Assembly: GCA_947683625.1 (NCBI GenBank)
Contig: CANTUR010000070.1
Span: forward strand, 930,001 to 994,000
Reading direction: 5' to 3'
DNA from: Mallotus nudiflorus
Taxonomy: Eukaryota > Streptophyta > Magnoliopsida > Malpighiales > Euphorbiaceae
DNA length: 64,000 nt
Shown here: in pieces, positions 1 to 11,649 of the stretch
Layout of the letters: the number at the start of each line of letters is the position of its first letter
How positions within the stretch are numbered: position 1 is the first letter of the stretch
Notes under the pieces: generated by a model
What the model was told of the DNA's origin: nothing
Seen by the model: only the letters and a program-made list of their open reading frames with translations
Databases searched by the model: none
Translations under genes and position numbers: made by a program

Positions 1-119
1 TCTTCAAAGTTCATCCAGTCAAAATAATAATCATTCATGTAAGCCAAAGTAACATAACCGTAAAAATGTAGTAAGTCCATATTGTGGGTCGTTGATATTT
101 GACAAAATTTCTGTTTCAG

Positions 120-346
120 GATTTACCGAGGTTAAATCTGCTTGTTGCGGGCTTGGAAGGCTGAACGCCGAGATACCCTGTATTCCGATTTCAACTTATT
201 GCTCCAACAGAAATAACCATGTCTTTTGGGATATAGTTCATCCAACAGAAGCAACTGCTCGTGTTCTAGTGGATGCAATCTTCAACAATCAATCACAGTA
301 CATATTTCCAATGAATATGAGGCAACTAATTGAAGTTCAATCTTAG
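120..346 (+). CDS. GDSL esterase/lipase, last exon only
   Basis: This is the 3' terminal exon of a GDSL-type serine esterase/lipase, a large plant family of mostly secreted hydrolases acting on ester bonds in lipids, cutin and other acyl esters. An intron acceptor (TTTCTGTTTCAG) ends at 119, and the exon opens inside a Gly codon. The peptide carries the family's C-terminal landmarks: a CCG motif (SACCGLG), a conserved Cys and Asn-Arg pair (CSNRN), and block V with FWDIVHPTEA. In block V the Asp and His are the acid and base of the Ser-Asp-His triad. The stop is TAG at 344-346. The upstream exons, with the GDSL serine block and the signal peptide, lie outside the window, so substrate and subgroup cannot be stated. 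The frame is undamaged, so the gene is probably functional. Confidence 0.9.
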
Positions 347-549
347 CAATATGAATGAATATATAAGTTTTTGTGAGCGTGTGTGCAGGCATTTGGCCTG
401 CTCATTGGAATCGATTGTCTAATTATTTATTATCAAAGTAGACTAAGGTATATGCCACTTTGATGCGCTTTACATAGAAATTACAAGTTTCAGGATAAAT
501 TTTTATCAAATTTAAAACCGATCATTCCATCAACTATTCATACAACAAC
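347..549. other. 3' flank of the GDSL gene, no feature seen
   Basis: This AT-rich stretch must hold the 3' UTR and polyadenylation region of the GDSL gene. I see no further coding exon, RNA gene or clear transposon end here. Confidence 0.4.
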
Positions 550-690
550 AACATGAAAAACAATAGTCAACCAAACAAATTCCTAGGTCGCAAGGAATTA
601 AAAGACCCCAGGTGTATTATTTCAGGCTACCAAGTACGTATATGTATATATGCAGAGAGAAAATTCAAGTATTAGCTAAGGCTTCTGTTG
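550..690 (+). repeat. Direct repeat, left copy (partner at 2391-2453 plus 5738-5820)
   Basis: This roughly 140-base segment recurs about 1.84 kb downstream. Shared landmarks include AACATGAAAA, CCTAGGTCGCAAGGAAT, a GTATATATG stretch and GCTTNTGTTGGTAGCAA. The downstream copy is split by the solo LTR at 2454-5732. The two copies bracket the copia gag fragment and its LTR. This suggests an older tandem duplication of the whole unit. It is too long to be a target-site duplication. Confidence 0.7.
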
Positions 691-779
691 GTAGCAACTT
701 CTACCAACGCTATTGACTTGACTTGATTTTTGACTCGGATCACCATACAAATTAAGATATTACAACTTTCCACATTTAA

Positions 780-2157
780 CACTAAAGCCAAGAATCCGGT
801 GTATTACAATGTCCTGAAATAAACAATAGTTGGGCCAAATTTTGATAGTGTAGTTTGAGGTTTCAGTGATTTGGCCAACAGATAATAGATTGCAAAAAAG
901 AGATGGAACAACAAGAACAATATATAGATTAAGAAAGGCAGATTTAGATGTGAAGGATGTTATTCCTCCATTAGCAGTCAGAATATTTTGTTAAATTGAT
1001 GGTTGGATGAATGTAAGATGGTGAATGAAGTTTTTCATATAATTAATAGCACCTGTATCAATAATCCATGTATTTTTCTGAATAAGATTTGTCATACATG
1101 ATGTTTCATTAAGATCACCACTTAGTTTAGTGACACTAAAGGTGGCGATTGCGGCTTTTGTGAGCTTTTTACGAGGCTTTTATTGAAATCTGACTATTTT
1201 GAATAGCCCACAATTTCATAGCACCGTCTTTTAGAGTGTCCAATTTCACCACAATGAGTATATGTGTATGTACTGGACTTACTCGGTGTTTTCCCTTTGA
1301 ACTATAGGTAAGCCAGAGTTGTTACAAGTACTATGTGATTTAGTAGAATCTTAGGCTCCTCCATCATCTATCGCTGGTTGTGATCCCTATGCACATATGC
1401 ATAACTAGACTTGAGATCAAGAGGTGGATCCTTCTGTAGTATTTCACTCCAAGCATTGTTAAATTCTGTGTCAAGTCTAGCTAGGAAAATATGTGTTCAA
1501 AGCTGAGTAACATGCTTATGGATTGATATTTCTCCATTAACATCCTCTCCTTGAGTACTCATCTGGGCATCAATCTCCTAAAATATCCTAACTATCTCAC
1601 TGTAGTATGTAGGTAATGGCCTACCACTCTGATGGTAGTGAATGATTTCTGGTTTAATTCAAATAATTGAGTATCATAAGATCCAACATATAAGGTTTTT
1701 GAGACAACATCCTATATCTCCTTTGTTGTTTGAAGACGAATGAATATCTGCATTAATGTTGGACTTATGGAATCAATAAGCCAACTTTTGACTTAATTAT
1801 TATCAATAAGCCAAGTCTCCAAAGCTTTATCTCTTGTTGGTAGTTTTGGTGTTGTGCCAGTAAGAAAGTCAAATTTATTTCTAGCTTCAATCTATATTGC
1901 CATGAGTTATGAGCATAGAAGATAGTTTGTATCATCAAGTATAATTCCAGTAGAAAATAGAGAATCATCTTAAAGAGTTTGAATAAGGGTGGGTGTTTCA
2001 TGGGATACAATGGATGTGTTTTCAGTGGTCATGGTTTCAAGGATTAAAAGGGTTCAAAAACTTTAAAGAATTCAAAGGATTTTGAAGAGAGGGAAAACAA
2101 AATACAATTTCAAGGATTCAAAAAAAAATCAATTTCAATAGGTATGCTCTGATACCA
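780..2157 (-). mobile_element. Ty1/copia retrotransposon fragment: PBS, gag and protease start only
   Basis: Read on the minus strand, this is the 5' part of a copia element. A primer-binding site complementary to initiator tRNA-Met (TGGTATCAGAGC) lies at 2157-2146, directly after the LTR. A gag reading frame starts at 2032 and is broken by several stops. It still shows typical copia Gag wording such as LDDTNY, RNKFDFLTGT and SWLIDS. A zinc-knuckle remnant follows near 1230-1260. A protease core, WIIDTGAIN, lies near 1050-1065 with its catalytic Asp. Integrase, reverse transcriptase and the second LTR are missing, so the copy is dead and truncated. The left limit is approximate. Confidence 0.75.
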
Positions 2158-2229
2158 TGAAGAATAAAATTCAGAGGAAAAGAAGTAAAAAATTCAAGTG
2201 AATTATATTTTCATATATTCACAAGAGAG

Positions 2230-2261
<32 letters not shown>

Positions 2262-2390
2262 TAATTACATACTAACTAGGAATAGAATAACATCATAAAT
2301 AAATCAAAGGTTTAATTCCTAATTGTATACAAAGATTTCATTCCTAATATATACAATCAAATTTTTGACTTTCTAGAGCTCACCTCAACA
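2158..2390 (-). repeat. LTR of the truncated copia fragment
   Basis: This segment begins TGAAG next to the primer-binding site and ends with CA at 2389-2390, the usual LTR ends read from either strand. It contains a long TA dinucleotide run. No second copy was found, which fits a truncated element. Confidence 0.6.
2228..2257. repeat. TA dinucleotide microsatellite
   Basis: A run of about 14 TA units lies inside the copia LTR. It is likely polymorphic in length. Confidence 0.8.
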
Positions 2391-2453
2391 AACATGAAAA
2401 CAATAGCCAACTAAACAAATTCTTAGGCCGCAAGGAATGAAAAAGACCCTAAG
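2391..2453 (+). repeat. Direct repeat, right copy, first part
   Basis: This matches the left copy from 550 onward and runs into the CTAAG target site of the solo LTR. It continues at 5738 after the insertion. Confidence 0.7.
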
Positions 2454-2846
2454 TGTTATAACCCGAGTTTTTAAATTATTTTAATATGAAATAGGATATG
2501 CAGTGTTAATAATTTTAAAATAATAATGGATTAACTCATTATCTTGAAAAAAATTATTATCGTTATTATTTTACGTTTAATTAATATATTTTATGTAAAT
2601 ACATGTCTTTAAATTATTATTTCGGGAAATAGTATTTATTTAAATCTTTAATTTAGAGCATTAATATTTTAATATTATTATTTTAATGAATTACATTATT
2701 GATCTTTATTCTATGAGTTATATATATATATACATGCATAAATATTATTAGGTTTAATATTTAAATTATGGGTATATATTATATTTTTATTATTATGTGT
2801 GTTTATTGAGTATATATTATCAAGTTATTATATTTTAATATAAAGT

Positions 2847-2880
<34 letters not shown>

Positions 2881-5732
2881 CCTAAAATTTACAAATTATA
2901 CCCCTTCTCCTTCTTCCCCTCCCGCACCTCACCATCACCATCACTGTCCGTCTGCTACACCGACCAGTTACCATCGGTGTGCCTCCCGAACCTCCACCTC
3001 CTCCTCCATCCAGCTCCGTTGTCGTTTCTTCCTTCCTCCGGCGCCGTTTCAGCTCCTTTTGGCTGAGAAGCCAAAAATCATCACCACCTCCGTTCAAGTC
3101 GATTCCAGTTACTGTTTTTGACACCGCCAATCTCTTTTCCTTCCCTAAGCATTGGTGAGTGTGTCCCTAAGCTTCGTTTCACTTGGTTTGGCCTAGATTT
3201 CAGTGGTGAACGATTTCTTCATTTCGGCCATTTTTCCTTTTTGAATTTTTTGAACTTGATTCCTTGTGATTCATGAGAAATTCCTTCACAAAAGTTGATC
3301 CCTCTAGCTTAATCTACATCCTAGAATTTTTGTGTAATTTTTGGAATTTATTTTGATTTTTGTAAATTTTTTATTATTTTATTATTATTTTATAATTTTT
3401 GTAAATTAATTAAATAAATTATGAAATTGTGATTTTTGGTGTTATTGGTGGTTGACATTAATTTTAGAATTTAATTTATAATTTTTGTGATTTTTGTGTA
3501 ATTTTTATAATTATATTTAGTTTATGTCAATTTTGAAAATGTAGGTTAAATATATATTTAATTAGAAATAAATGGTTAATTAAGTGTAATTGTGGATTTT
3601 AGAGAATAATATGTTGAGAAAATAATTTTTGAGTATTTATATAATTTTTATTGAATTTTTTAATATTACTAGTATTTTTTGTGTATTTTTGTATATTAGA
3701 GGCATTTTGGTAATTTGGTGATGATTTTGGTTGAATATTAAATTTAATTGGTTTTAATAATTATTTGAGGTATAAAAATGATTTTTACAAATTATTTACT
3801 AATTTTAATTAATTAATACTATTTTTGTAAATAAATGGATTTTTAGTAATTTTTAATATGTTTTAGGACTAAATAAGTAATTTAGATTTGTAAAATGAAT
3901 TTTTTATTTATATTTGTGAATTATTGAGAAATATCGATTTTTAATAATATTATATTAATATTAGGGTTTTTAAGTAATTATCGATAAAAATAATTACTTT
4001 TAATGCTTGAATGTTTAAATTGCTATATTTTAGTACTTAAAGGGCATTTTTGGTATTTATGAAATTTTAATATATTTTATGTATTTTGTTGTGAATTGTG
4101 GACCTCGGTCAGAGGAATTTATAGTTTGGGGTCCCGACCGAGGAGTTTTGTGAATTCTGTTTCGAAGTGTATTTTTCTTGCAGGACCGGCTCTACTTTTT
4201 AAGTAGAGAGATGTCCGTTTTACAGAGGAGGTTCTGTCGAATTTTTTGTAGAATTCTAGTAAAACATGACATTCGGTCAAATTCCTATTCTTTGTCTGTG
4301 TTAGTAATTCTAGTTCGAGTCTCTAGACGCTAAGTTAGAATTATTCTGATTTCGTGTTATTATTTTATTGTTAGTTGCACCAAGACCGAGGCCTAATGGA
4401 CTAGGCCCGTCGGACCCGTCTCAAGAAGCGCACAACTGGGAGTTATTATGATATATATGCGTTGCTTTAGATTGCATATTTTAGAAATTATATGTTTTAA
4501 ATGCAAATTTTTGCATAATTGCTTTATTAAATGCTTAGGTATATTTTTAGTATATTATTGATATATTTTAAAATAAATGCATGTTTTCTTTGTGATTTAT
4601 TTTCAAATTATAATAAGTATATTATTTGTTGATTTTGAGTATATTACATGATTTATTTGAATTTATTATACGTATATATACCTGAAATATACTTAGTTTA
4701 TTTTAGGTATATTTTTGGTATATAAATGGTTTATTTATTTATTTTAAATGTCATTATGCATTATTTATTTTTCTGAATGTATATTTTAATATAAATGAAG
4801 GATATCGATAGAACGTGCTTCTTAGTAGGCAGCATTAGGACCGTGTACATACCAATGCATTAGATTAGAGCTAAGTGAAAATTAATTGTGGTGATTATGA
4901 TTGATTGAGATTGATGTGATTGAAAGTGTGATTGTTGGAGCTCGGTTGACCTAGTGTCTCGGGGCCAATCACACTGATAGTTAGACTGCTGAAGCTCAGT
5001 CGACTTAATATCTCGGGGCTAGTCTACTATCCATATGGATTAAGTGGATTTACTTGGAATTAAGTGAGCCTATATGACTAGAGTACTTTCTAATGGTATT
5101 GAGGTTGCAATTATATAGGATTCTATTTGATCCTTCATAAACTAATGATTTTTAGTATTAAAATGATTTTCTTTGCATCTGTGTGTATTTTTCTATATAT
5201 ATATTTATTATATATACTTTTGAGTGTCTGCATTTGACATTTAGCTATGCGTGTATATATATTATAATAATTCACTCAATGAAGTCTGACTCCCCTCCGT
5301 TGATGTCTTTACAGGAGAGTTCTCATCTTCAGACCTCAACAATAAACCTGTCCACCGGATTTCTTCCGCTCCAACTTTATTATGTAAATCACTTGCTTGA
5401 GTTTTACTTTGTACTCTAAGCACTGCAATAGTAATTGTATTTGATTCTGTCGAAAGTTGTTTCTGATTTATGCATGTACAAGATTTTAATTCATAGTGTT
5501 ACTCTGAAGTATTGTATTAAAAGATTCTATTTTATGAGATGCGATGTGAATTTATGTTATTAAAGGAAGTTGAGAAATTATTTTATTATTTGAGATTTAA
5601 TTTCTACTGTATAAATATTTTATTTATTTTATTTTATTGCATGCTTTTCTTTTAAGGCTTGCTACGGGTTTCGGATTCGAAAGAATTCTCATTCCCTAAC
5701 GCCAGTCATGGCCCCTGTTTTAGGTCATGACA
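2454..5732 (+). mobile_element. Solo LTR (3279 bp) of a Tekay-like gypsy element
   Basis: The segment starts TGTTATAACCCG and ends GGTCATGACA. It is flanked on both sides by the 5-bp target-site duplication CTAAG (2449-2453 and 5733-5737). It has no internal coding region. It is related along its length to the 3.25-kb LTRs of the full element at 25613-37144. Shared features are a GC-rich leader at about 2895-3130, a GTGAGT donor-like site at 3155, an acceptor-like site ending at 4183 followed by a hairpin, a box near 4380-4430, a 54-bp spaced direct repeat near 4937-5030, and an acceptor-like site ending at 5314. It arose most simply by recombination between the two LTRs of a full insertion. 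It splits the right copy of the direct repeat described at 550-690. Confidence 0.9.
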
Positions 5733-5737
5733 CTAAG

Positions 5738-5820
5738 TGTATTATTTAGGTTACCAAGTATGTATATGTATATATCCATAGAGAGAATTTAAGTATTAAC
5801 AAAGGCTTATGTTGGTAGCA
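5738..5820 (+). repeat. Direct repeat, right copy, second part
   Basis: This continues the copy broken by the solo LTR, from TGTATTATTTAGG to the GTTGGTAGCAA box. Similarity to 550-690 stops near 5820. Confidence 0.7.
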
Positions 5821-6155
5821 AAAGTTGTTCACTTCCCATCTTAGTTGTCGCTTTTGTTATGAAATCTAAGAGAAAACTAAAATAGGCTAAAGCCCATAAC
5901 TAAAAGAAATGCAGTGAAAAAGAAATGCTAACATGTTTCTCATACACATTAATGAATTTCAGTAAATTGAATTAAGGATGAAAGTATTCTGACGGTATGC
6001 ATTTTTCATATTGTTTAAATTTTCATGTATAATCGTGTATGAAAATTTCTAAAATGGAGGAAAAAAATGGCTCATCAGAGGTTGAAGAGCAAAACCATGT
6101 AAATCTTCAGCACATTATATAAGAAAATTAGGATTAGGACTACCATACTTATGAC
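5821..6155. other. AT-rich spacer, nothing recognised
   Basis: No coding exon, RNA gene or transposon end was seen between the direct repeat and the next copia LTR. Confidence 0.4.
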
Positions 6156-6529
6156 TGTTAGACATTTTTAAAATAGTCACATATAGTCATATCCTTTAAC
6201 AAAAAGACATGACTATTGCCAAGAAATATTTAGTTATATTTTTTAATAGAAAGACATGACTATTTTCAAGAAACATGTCTACTCATTCAAATAGACATGT
6301 CTATTAACAAATTGTAAGCACTTATTCATTTTATATAAATAGAAAGTGAGTTTTCTATAGGAATGAATTTTCTATTATCAATCAATTCTATATAAACACC
6401 ATTACAAACACCCAAGCTTCATTGTATCCTAGAGATAAATTGTACACTACAAATATTGCCTTTAGGAAAGTGGGATTCACACACGCCTTAGAGCAGATTT
6501 TTCAAGATTCTTGTTACAATTATCTAACA
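6156..6529 (+). repeat. 5' LTR of the copia element
   Basis: It runs from TGTTAGACATT to ATCTAACA and has a TATATAAATAG box near 6333-6345. I see no standard initiator tRNA primer site directly after it. Confidence 0.85.
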
Positions 6530-6567
6530 ATCTAAAGGCAATATTTGTCTTTTAGAAATCTGCATCC

Positions 6568-9500
6568 ATGGCAACACTCAAAGAATTAGCAACTATTATA
6601 GTGAAATTATATCATTTTGATGGTGGAAATTTTATAAGATGGCAAAAGAGAGTGCATTTTCTATTAGTTTTTCTACAAGTAGTATATGTTTTAAACACAC
6701 CAAGGCTAGAAGAAAAAGACAATGAAACTCTTGTAGAATCAAGGAAGAGGCAAAAATGAGACACTAATGATGAGATATGTAGAGAACACATTCTAAATGT
6801 AATGAGTGATTCACTTTTTGACATCTACAACTATGTTCCTACTATAAAAGAACTTTAGGAGATATTGGAGAGTAAGTACATGCAAGAGAATGCCATAAGT
6901 AAGAAATTCATTGTCTCTCGTTTTAATAATTATAAAATGAATGATTCTAGGCCAGTTATAGAACAATTTCATGAGTTAGAAAGAATTCTTAATAATTTTA
7001 CACAATATAATATGTATATGGATGAGTCTATTATTGTGTCTAATTTTATTGACAAATTGCCCCCTTCATGGAAAGATTTTAAGAGAAATTTAAAACATAA
7101 GAAAGAAGATATTTATCTTGAACAACTTGCTAGTAGTCTTCATGTAAAAGAAGAAATTTGTGAGGAAATGTGATATTAAGATGAGACTAAAGAGCATTTT
7201 GTTCATATCTCTAAAGTTCATGTAATGGAAGAAAGACAACCCTTTAAAATTTCAAACAAGAGGACAATTCAATATAATAATACCCAAAAATTTAAAAATA
7301 AAAAGAAGAAAAAGAGTAATTGTTATTTTTACGGCAAAGAAGGACATTACAAGTCCAAATGTTGGTACTTCTGGAAAAAATAAGAGAAGATGAATAATAA
7401 AGGATCTTCTTTTAATGTTGCAAATAAAAATTTGATTGCAATAATTTCTGAAATCAATCTTCTTGAAAATCATGATATGGGCTGGTGGATAGATTTAGGT
7501 GCAACCCATTATGTGTGCAAGGACATTACTTTGTTCAAGAATATAAAGCAAGTTGTTTATGGTATTGTTTTGTACATGGAAAATGCTACTTCAACACCTA
7601 TTTTAGGAATTGGTAATGTAGAACTAGATTTTACTTCTTTTAGGAAATTAATTTTGAGAAATGTGTATTATGTACCAGAAGTTATAAAGAACTTAGTTTC
7701 GGGTGACATTTTGAACAAGTTTGGTTTTAAACTTGTATTCGAGGTTGACAAGTTTGTGTTATCTAAAAGGGGTATATTTATGGGAAAAGGTTATTTGTGT
7801 AATGGTATATTTAAACTTAATGTACACATTAGTAGTAGTGTTTTTGCCTATATTGTTGATTCTCCTTATTTATGGCATAATAGGTTAAGTCATGTTAATT
7901 TTAACATACTTAGAGACATAGTTAAACTTGATTTAATACCTTATATTGATCAAAACCATGAAAAATGCACTACTTGTATGTTAACAAAAATAACAAGAAA
8001 TACTTTTTCAAAAATTGAAAGAAAATCAAATGTATTATGTTTAATACATAGTGATGTGTGTGATATGCATAGTACTCCTTCCCTTGGTGGAAAGAAATAT
8101 TTTATCACATTTATTGATGATTTTAGTAGATTTTTTTATGTGTATTTGCTACATTCTAAAGATGAAGTAATTGAAAAATTTAAAATCTACAAAAATGAAG
8201 TTGTTTTGCATTGTGAGACATTTATAAAATGTCTAAAGTCTGATAGGGGAGGAGAGTACTACAATCCTTCGTATTTTGAGTCCACAAGGATAGTTCATGA
8301 AATTACTACCCCATATACACCACAACAAAATGGTGTAGTAGAAAGGAAAAATTGAGTGCTAACTGAAATGGCAAATGCCATAATGTCTAATTTTGGTTTG
8401 AGCCAAGGATTTTAAGGTTAAGCAATGCTTACAGCATGTCACATTTTGAACAGAGTTCTTAATAAAAGGAGCAATACAACCCCATATGAATTCTGGAATA
8501 AAAGGAAACCAAACTTGAATTATTTTAGAGTTTGGGGATGTCATGCTATAGTAAAAGTACTTGAACCCAAACGAAAAAAGTTAGGAGAAAAGGGAGTTGA
8601 GCGCATTTTCATAGGATATGCACATAATAACAAGGCATATAGATTTATGGTTATAGAACCTAATGATTCAATACCAATTAATACAATTATTGAATCAAGA
8701 TATGCCATATTTGATGAACAAAGGTTTAAGTCGATTCCTACACTTAAAGATAAATTTCTAGAACAAAAAAATTCAAACTTGGGTAAAGGTAAGCAAATCA
8801 TAGATAATAATGAATAAGAAGTTGTTGAACTTCAAAGGAGCAAAAGAATAAAGAGGAAACCGATAAGATATGAAGAAGAATTCTTTGTATATCTTATGGA
8901 AGGAACAAGAGACTCAGTCAACAATCAAATACCATATTATTATAATGCAGAAAGTGATCCTCAAACATTTGAGGCAGCCATGAAATCACAAGATGTAGCT
9001 TTCTGGAAAGAAGCAATTAATGATGAGATGGACTTAATAATGGGAAATAATACATGGAAATTGATTAACCTACCTCCTGGTTCTAAACCAATTGGATGCA
9101 AATGGATATTTAAAAAGAAATGAAAGTTAATGGAACTATTGATAAATTTAAAGCCAGCTTAATGGAAAAAGGCTTTACACAAAAGTAAGGGATCGACTAT
9201 TTTGATACATATTCTCTAGTAGCTTGAATAGCTATTATAAGAGTGCTAGAAGCATTAGCTTCCATCTATAAAATGGTTATTCATCAAATGGATGTGAAAA
9301 TAACATTTTTAAATTGAGATTTGAAAAAAGAGGTTTATATGCAACAACCTATAGGATTTGTTGTTTCTGGACAAGAAAAGAAGGAATGCAAACTTGTTAA
9401 GTCTTTGTATGGACTAAAACAAGCACCAAAACAATGGCACCAGAAATTTGACCAAATATTACTTGCTAATGGCTTTAAAATTAATCAAGCTGACAAATGT

Positions 9501-10488
9501 GTTTATAGCAAGTTTTGTGGTGATAATGGTGTCATAATATGTCTTTATGTTGATGACATGTTAATTTTTAGTACAAACTTGAAACAAGTTAAGGATACCA
9601 AAAATTTCTTATCAAACAATTTTTTCATGAAAGATATGGGAGAGGTAAATGTTATTCTTAGTATTAAGATCTTAAGAGACAAAGATGGCATAACTCTTAT
9701 TCAATCTCATTATATTGAGAAAGTTCTCAAGAAGTTCAATCATTCAAATTGTAATCCCGCCTCTACTCCCTTTAATCCCAGCATTAAGTTAATAAAAAAT
9801 AAGGGAGAACCACAATCACAGTTAGAATATGCCAAAGTGATAAGTTGTCTTATGTATGCCATGACATGTACTTGACCTGATATAGCTTTTTCAGTTGGAA
9901 AGCTAAATAGGTACACGAGTAATCCAAGTAACTTACATTGGCATGCTATCAATAGAGTATTAAAGTACTTAAAGAAAACTATGAGTTATGGCATAATCTA
10001 TAGTGGCTATCCTTCGATATTAGATGTAAGTTGGTCGTGAAGATCATACTAGCACTAGTGGGTTGGTGTTTATGCTTAGAGGTGGTATAGTATCTTGGGG
10101 TTCCAAGAAACAGACATGCATAACAGACTCCACTATGGCTTCTGAATTTATAGCATTAGCTTCCGTAAGTAAAGAAGCAGAATGGCTACGTGATTTGTTG
10201 TATGAAATACTGATATGGCCAAAGCCAGTTGCACCAATATCTATTCATTGTGTTAGTGAAGCAACACTATCAAGAGCTTATAGTCATGTATATAATGGAA
10301 AGTCAATATATATTAGACTTAGACATAGTTATGTTAGAGATTTAATCTCTACTGGTGTGATCATAATAGATTATGTGCGATCAAGTCAAAATTTTGCTAA
10401 TCCACTAACAAAGGCATTACCAAGAGACGTGGTAAATAAAACATCAAGAGGGATGGGTCTCAAGCCCATTTTTTCAAATCACCATTGA
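6568..10488 (+). pseudogene. copia gag-pol, broken by stops and frameshifts
   Basis: This is a retrotransposon polyprotein remnant. Gag starts with ATG at 6568 and meets stops near 6756, 6856 and 7171. The zinc knuckle near 7320 reads CYFYGKEGHYKSKC, so its second Cys has become Tyr. Protease is marked by the weak core WWIDLGATHYVC near 7470, where the usual DSGA is changed. Integrase follows with WHNRLSH, a CTTC pair and FIDDFSR. The reverse transcriptase keeps YGLKQAPKQW and the catalytic LYVDDM near 9546. RNase H remains at 10063-10470. Multiple stops and frame changes mean that no full polyprotein can be made. Confidence 0.85.
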
Positions 10489-11037
10489 TGGAACCTCAAC
10501 TATGATGCTTGGTATTACACCAAGTCTCAAGTTCGAAGAGTCAAAGTACTTCAATAGAGTGATTGCAAGTACTATGTTAAATTTATATTACATCCCGAGG
10601 TTAATAGTGCTTGGAACCTACAAGAAAAGGAAGGGTGAGTTAAATTTCTTAATGGATCTATGGACGTGTAGTCAAAGAATCAAATTGCAAGGGTACTTCT
10701 AATATATCCACCAATATAAGTGTGAAGTATGGCTGCTTCAAGAAATTTAAAGGCTTGGCTCTATGCACTTATGAAGGATACGGATAGAAAGCCTTTAATG
10801 TGTCATTTATATATGTGTAATTGTAATGGAGTATTAAATTATATGTATACGATGTTTCGACAACTTATCAATAAGAATAATTAACTCAAAGTTTAATCTA
10901 CCATATTATTTAGATTTATTGTATTAAACTTTCACTAAGTAATGGTTCAAATTGTAAAATACTATTATCTATGCACATAATTTACAGAATTGTTGTTAGA
11001 TAAATGTTTTGATTATATTTTGAAAATGGCAAGAGAT

Positions 11038-11412
11038 TGTTAAATATTTTCAAAATAGTCACATATAGTCATATCCTTTAACAAAAAGACATGACTATTG
11101 CCAAGAAACATTTAGTTATATCTTTTAACAGAAAAACATAACTATTTTCAAGAAACATATCTACTCATTCAAATAGACATGTCTATTACTAAATTGTAAT
11201 TACTCATCCATCTTATATAAATAGAAAGTGAGTTTTCTGCAACAATAAATTTTCTATTATCAATCAATTCTACATAAAATACTATTACAAATACCCAAGT
11301 TTCATTGTATCCTAAAGGCAAATTGTACACTGTAAATATTGCCTTTAGGAAAGTGGGATTAATACTCAACTTGGAGCAGATTTTTTAAAATTCTTGTTAC
11401 AATTATCTACCA
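11038..11412 (+). repeat. 3' LTR of the copia element
   Basis: It begins TGTTAAATATT and ends ATCTACCA. It aligns with the 5' LTR over its whole length, with scattered substitutions. Confidence 0.85.
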
Positions 11413-11649
11413 GTGACTTCGCCGAAATTGATGGAGGAAAAAACTTGCAGCTTTTATTTACTGTTCTATATTTATCACAAGGTAGACAATACAAGATATA
11501 AAAAACGAATGTTAGAGACTTCGCAAGGAAATCAAACTGAAACCGGATCTATCTGCAGTATTTTGAGAGATAATGCTTTCAGAATATCCAAGTAATTACA
11601 CTTACTCATGTATATGGACAGCGAATCAATGCCTCTGACACTCTGCAGA

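Larger units (their letters stand above)
6156..11412 (+). mobile_element. Decayed full-length Ty1/copia retrotransposon
   Basis: The element is bounded by two related LTRs (6156-6529 and 11038-11412). Its flanks are near-identical 5-bp sites, ATGAC at 6151-6155 and GTGAC at 11413-11417, the remains of a target-site duplication. The order inside is gag, protease, integrase, reverse transcriptase, RNase H, which is the copia order. The LTRs differ at many places by eye, and the coding region has several stops, so this is an old, immobile copy. It lies between the solo LTR and the 3' end of MSH5. Confidence 0.9.

Noticed and set aside
2882..3130. An 82-codon minus-strand frame in the solo LTR
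   Set aside because: It lies in the GC-rich leader, on the antisense strand, with low-complexity Gly/Arg content.
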